Of a DNA stretch of 64,000 nucleotides, positions 59,514 through 64,000 are shown piece after piece (the first letter of the stretch is position 1; every line of letters starts with the position of its first letter). The notes below the pieces were generated by a model. It was not told the DNA's origin, did not search any database, and saw only the letters and a list, made by a program, of their open reading frames with translations. The stretch is from Panagrolaimus kolymaensis (taxonomy: Eukaryota; Nematoda; Chromadorea; Rhabditida; Panagrolaimidae): NCBI GenBank assembly GCA_028622995.1, contig JAJQJQ010000026.1, positions 1,364,001 through 1,428,000 on the forward strand, in the 5' to 3' direction. The translations under genes and the position numbers were made by a program.

Positions 59514-60637
59514 TTATACAAAAGCATTAAAATACGAATGACGCATTGCTGCTTCAGCGCTGAGTCGATTTACAGGATTGCAAACTATCAGCTTCTAAAA
59601 AATAAAAATTTAGTTAGGACATTATTTAAAAATATTTCATTTACTTGAATGAGATCACGACCATTTGAACATAGGCTTGGGATTAATTGACGAAAGCTTG
59701 AAATTGGATTATAATATGGAAATGGTTTGTACTCAGGAAGGGAACTAATTCCCGGCCATGTTTCATCTGTTGGAGTTCCAAGAACTTTAAAAATTCGTTT
59801 AAGTTGATCATCGACATCAGCTCCAGGGAAAAGAGGTTTTCCAGAATTTGCAATTTCTTAAAATTTTTAAATTTTATTATTATTTTTTGAGAAAAAAACT
59901 GATATGGATTACCTCCAAAAATACAACCAGCAGACCACATGTCAATTGCCGTATTATAAAGTTTAGCTCCAAATAAAACATCAGGCGGTCGATACCATAA
60001 AGTAACAACTTCAGCACTATAACAACGAACTGGAATTCCAAATGCTCGAGCTAAACCAAAATCAGCCAGTTTTAGTTGGGGAGATGGATGACCATGAGTA
60101 TTTATAAGTAAATTTTGTGGTTTTAAATCTCGATGCATAACATTATTGGCATGACAGTACGCTAACCCAGAAAGTAATTGATGCATTAAACTTCGAACAG
60201 TAATAGAATCAATTTCTCCTCCAACATTATCAAAATATTTTTTTAAATCCAAATCACAGTATTCGAATACAAGCACGAGTGATCCCGATGAATGAACCAC
60301 ATCATAAAGGGATACAACATTGGGATGCTTTAATTGTTTTAAAAGTGAAATTTCACGTAAAGCAGAACTTGGAACTCCCTTAAAAATAAATAAATAGCTC
60401 ATTAAAATGGAAATAGTTAAAAGTAAAAAAATTTACTTCATCTTCATCATCTAATCGAACCAGCTTCAAAGCGATAGAATCCAATGAATCTCTGATAACT
60501 CCTCGATAAACAGTTCCATATGTTCCTGAAAAAACGATATCCATAAATCTTCAAGTTCTAATGTCATAGATAACTTCTTAGGGCCAATGGCTAGACTTAC
60601 CTTCACCAATTTTCCCTAATTTTTGATATTTTTCCAT
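59514..60637 (-). CDS. cdk-5: Cyclin-dependent kinase 5
   Basis: Proline-directed Ser/Thr kinase active in neurons with p35-type activators. About five exons. [13 protein letters not shown] begins the glycine loop, followed by TYGTVYRG, then [13 protein letters not shown] (catalytic Lys in ALK). The PSSALRE cyclin-binding helix is [16 protein letters not shown]. The catalytic loop is [13 protein letters not shown] is [20 protein letters not shown] and the activation segment reads [20 protein letters not shown], with Ser at the T-loop position as in CDK5. Then [27 protein letters not shown] and the C-lobe end [17 protein letters not shown]. Between LLINTHG and LKLADFG there is an HPSPQ-type insertion, about four residues longer than animal CDK5. 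The tail is short, ending NAFV. It is convergent with ABCF2 and divergent from CED-6. Confidence 0.95.
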
Positions 60638-61356
60638 TCTATTTGTAGCTTCATATATATATTAAGTAACTAAGAGATGAAGGAGAAAAGTAATTTATTG
60701 TTATTATTGTTGTTGTTATTGAGTTGCTTCTATTTTTTTGTTGTTGCTTGCTGCCTTTATTGGCTTTAAAAAAAATTAAATTCGTTTTAAGATATTTTGC
60801 GCAGTTTTATATTTATTTTTTTAATATTCCCATAAACAATGGAAATCGTCAAATTAAAAATGCAAATTTAGTAAATAACTTTTTTAGACCACGATAAATG
60901 CAATGATTGAAAAATAAAAAAGCAAGCAATTAAAAAATCAAATTTTTTTTGTTGTTGTTTTTTTACTTATTTTTTTCTTCTCTTTTTGCGGTAGATTGAT
61001 TCATCACCTCTCCCATTTTTTTTTCTGACGCATATTTTTTTGTGTGTGTGTTATTTTCGACCGACAACGACGACGACAGTCTTTTTACAAATTCTATTTC
61101 AACGCAACAACAACGACTGCGACGTTTTTGCTGTTCGCTTTGACCGCGCTGCTTTTGGTTTGTGGAGAATCTAGAAAAAAAGAAGAAGGACGATCATCGT
61201 TTCATCCCTTTTTTTCTCCGTGTGTATATGTGAGTGAGCTGGACAAAAAAAAACATAAGTGTAAAAGGTTGAGTAAGAGAGCTTAAAAATTTAAAATTAT
61301 TTTTATTTATTAAATATATTATTCGTAAATAATAAAAATATATATATTAAAAATAA
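60638..61356. other. Divergent promoter region between CDK5 and CED-6
   Basis: A/T-rich with a GACAACGACGACGAC cluster near 61062. No additional gene supported. Confidence 0.5.
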
Positions 61357-62948
61357 ATGTCTAAAACTAAAGAAGTATATGAAACGTTAAAACGTTCTAT
61401 TTCATCGACCACCAATGGATTATTACCGAATACTTTACGAAAATCAAGCAGCAGCAATCATGCTGCATTAAAAGAACACCCATCAAGATGGATACATCCT
61501 TCAGGTTTTTATCTTTAGCTTTTTAGTTTTTAAATTTAAGTTTTATATATTTTTTTAGCTTCTTTGGTTCGTGGTACAGTGGAATATGGAGTTAAAATGC
61601 TTGGCAGCACTGAAGTGGCCCAACCCAAAGGCGTTCATGTGGTTCGAGATGCTATCCATGCCATAAGGTTTCAACTTCAAGTACGAGGAATGGAAACATC
61701 TATGAGAAAATTACCCAAAGTTGAAATAAAAATTAATACTCGACATGTACAAGTTGTGGAAAATAAAAATAAGAAAATTTTGCATGTTCATCCATTAAAT
61801 AAAATTTCATTTTGTGCTGATGATAAACAAGTAAGGAATAACTCATAATTTTTTTTTATGATTCGTATTTTTTTTATTGATTGAAATTTAATTATTTGGT
61901 TTTTAGGATAAAAGAGTATTTGCTTATATTGCAAGCGATGATAAACATAAGCATATATGTTATTTATTTTTAAGTGATAAACTTGCTGAACAAATTACTC
62001 TAACCATTGGTCAAGCGTTTGATTTAGCTCTCCAAGTAACTTATATTTAATTTTCTTAGAAGATATTTAAAGCTTTTTTTGTTTCAGGAATATATTGATA
62101 AAGAAACAACAAAAGTGGTTCCACCAATAGAAGATATAACACAATTACAAGAAAAAATAAAAAATCTTGAAGCAGAAAATCGTGCATTAAAAATAGAAAA
62201 TGATTTTTTAAGGCGTAAATCTGGAATCACAGAAGAATCGCGTCCAGCCTTGCCAGAAACACCCGTTCCTAAACAACCTCCAGTAGGTTATGGTACGACT
62301 ATATTGCCTTTAGTTCCTCCACCTGTTGCACCTCGACGTGGTCAAGCTGCTTCAAGAGCACTCATTGATCCATCAAATCCCCTTTTTGATCTTGATTTAA
62401 GTGGACCCGAAGTTGGTAGAAAACTTGAAAACTTGCATATTGAAAAAATGGATAATGTTTTTGATGATTCATTCGATCCTCGAGCAGGCGAAAAGAGAGA
62501 AGAAAGTAAGCAATAAAAACCTTTTTAAATTTAGCAATCAAAAATAATTTATTTAACTATCATTTTTCATTTTCAGACCATGAATCATTAAAACATCAAA
62601 ATAGTGATCCCAATAGTGAAACAGATGATAATATGAAAAATATTTAAGCCATGCTTGCTCAATGTGATTCAAGGTAATATAACTATTTTAAAAAATACGG
62701 AACAATGCGAATTTTTTATTGTAAATTCAGATTCACTTTAATCAAAAAAAATTTAGCGAAAAAAATTGATTGATTTTTTCTTGAATTTTTTAATTCTTCC
62801 TTTTCTCTTTTTCAGAATTAATGAAATGGGCGGTTTTACAAATCCCCTTGGTAGTGGAAACAACGGATCAAGTCACCATCATAATGAAGATGAATATGTT
62901 ATGCCTTCAAGCAGCAACAACAGCAAACATGTAAATGGCAATAAATAA
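61357..62948 (+). CDS. ced-6: PTB-domain engulfment adaptor CED-6/GULP
   Basis: Adaptor downstream of the CED-1-type phagocytic receptor in apoptotic-cell engulfment. About six exons. N-terminus [17 protein letters not shown], then [20 protein letters not shown] and [18 protein letters not shown] open the PTB domain, which continues through [20 protein letters not shown] and ends [19 protein letters not shown] leucine-zipper segment follows ([20 protein letters not shown]), then a proline-rich stretch ([11 protein letters not shown]). The C-terminal part contains [18 protein letters not shown], akin to the GULP C-terminal helix, and ends [10 protein letters not shown]. To reach that end, a TAA at 62645-62647 must be removed by a very short intron (about 45 or 33 bases); otherwise the protein ends at DDNMKNI. 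Both may occur. Confidence 0.93.
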
Positions 62949-63971
62949 TATTAAAAAATTCCTCCATTTGTTTATTTTTGTGTTCACTTATTTTTTTAAA
63001 ACAAAAACCATGCAAAATATTTTAATTTTTTTAATACTGTAATTGTATTTAAATGAAATCAACAACAACAAGGCCTTTTTTATTTTTTAATAATTCTGAA
63101 AATATTTACAGAAATTATTTTTTTCGTTGAATAAAAATTATTTTTATTTTTCACTTTTATACTTTCATGCCCAATCCATCTTTTTTTATTTAGTTAACTG
63201 ATATGAATGAACGCGAAACTTATAAAGCAAAAAAAAAAAATTCTTTTTGTCCTCTCTTTTTTCTCGAAGGTTATCATGTCATAAAATCTTTTTTTGAAGC
63301 AAGGTTAACTTTAAAAAAATGTGATTTGTAAGTGTGATAGTTTTTTGCTTTGAGACGCGCACAATTAAATTAGTTAAAATTAAAGAAAAAAAGAAAGAAG
63401 AAGAGTTGACTCTCGTTGATATTTTTTTTCTCTGTAGCAGCATCAGCAGTAACTAGAGAGTAGCATACCCATTTATGTGTTTTAACTAACTAAAACTTTC
63501 TTTCATTTTTATTTAATTTTTTTTTCTGACAAGTGGATTGTGTTCCACCGTCGTTCAGGTTTTTTCTCTTAGAAACATTTATAAAAAAAGTAAACTTTAA
63601 CTTTTCTTGATTTTTGTTTGATACCACTATGAACCTTTTCTGCTATCTTTGTTGTTATGAATTTTAGTTTCATACAAGATTATTATTTTTGAAAACACAA
63701 TCTTTTTTTAAAAACTTTTACAGTTTAAAAAAATTCGCCCAACTAAAGAAAATGTGAAAATTACGTGCTTCGACTATCTTCCTTGTTCTCTTTGATTTCG
63801 ATTAATTAAATTTGATGTTTTCGTTAGTTTTAGATAATCTGTTTTATTTAAAGTTTTCTTCCTTCTTCATTTTTTGGAGTTCATTTTTAACGACGACGAC
63901 GATTGATTTCCCAAAAAGAAGAACATCTGTTTTCCTTTTTTTGATGTGAAAGAAAAAAAAAAGAAATAAAT
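62949..63971. other. Downstream intergenic region
   Basis: About 1 kb of A/T-rich DNA with poly-T runs and a GACGACGACGATT cluster near 63892. No gene recognised. Confidence 0.5.
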
Positions 63972-64000
63972 ATGGATCGAATTTTATCACCTCTTCATCC
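63972..64000 (+). other. Possible start of a gene truncated by the window edge
   Basis: ATG at 63972 opens MDRILSPLHP, in a less A/T-biased context than the preceding 1 kb. Only ten codons are visible, so this is a hint only. Confidence 0.25.

Noticed and set aside
1..64000. tRNA, rRNA, CRISPR or bacterial operon features
   Set aside because: No B-box-type tRNA sequence, rRNA-like stretch or direct-repeat/spacer array was recognised, and the gene structure is eukaryotic.

Overview
This window is nematode nuclear DNA. The evidence is a strongly AT-rich background, many short introns (about 40-80 bp) ending in TTTTAG or TTTCAG, acceptor-like TTTTTAG/TTTCAG motifs a few bases upstream of several start codons (as expected for spliced-leader trans-splicing), and clear nematode gene content: a nematocin (oxytocin/vasopressin-like) precursor, CED-6, CDK-5, an ADP/ATP carrier, an HNF4-like nuclear receptor and a divergent Cys-loop channel. 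It does not read as C. elegans; I cannot name the species. Gene coordinates run from start codon to stop codon and include introns.

Layout. 0.2-1.3 kb: decayed end of a kexin/furin-type convertase on the minus strand, then a 48/47-bp minisatellite. 2-18.6 kb is gene-dense: EFA6/PSD-like PH protein (+), unknown protein (-), succinyl-CoA ligase beta (+), small secreted Cys protein (+), B9D2 (-), acylated low-complexity protein (-), Cys-loop channel (+), nuclear receptor (-). 18.6-49 kb is sparse: neuropeptide Y/F-type receptor (-), nematocin precursor (+) and TspanC8-type tetraspanin (-), separated by 6-9 kb AT-rich deserts. 49-50 kb: ADP/ATP carrier (-). 51.3-56.7 kb: a complete DNA transposon with identical 181-bp terminal inverted repeats and a perfect 9-bp target-site duplication. 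It carries decayed Helitron-type and Ulp1-type protein remains. 57-63 kb is gene-dense again: ABCF2 (+), CDK5 (-) and CED-6/GULP (+).

The genes do not form an obvious operon. Neighbours alternate in strand, and the best-conserved ones are single-copy housekeeping or neuronal/developmental genes. The long noncoding tracts lie around regulatory genes (nuclear receptor, neuropeptide receptor, nematocin, tetraspanin), which fits extended cis-regulatory DNA.

The strongest unusual object is the 5.37-kb TIR element. Its ends look Mutator-like (long TIRs, 9-bp duplication), but its interior holds remains of a rolling-circle (Helitron) replicase, and its termini are identical although its coding remains are broken.
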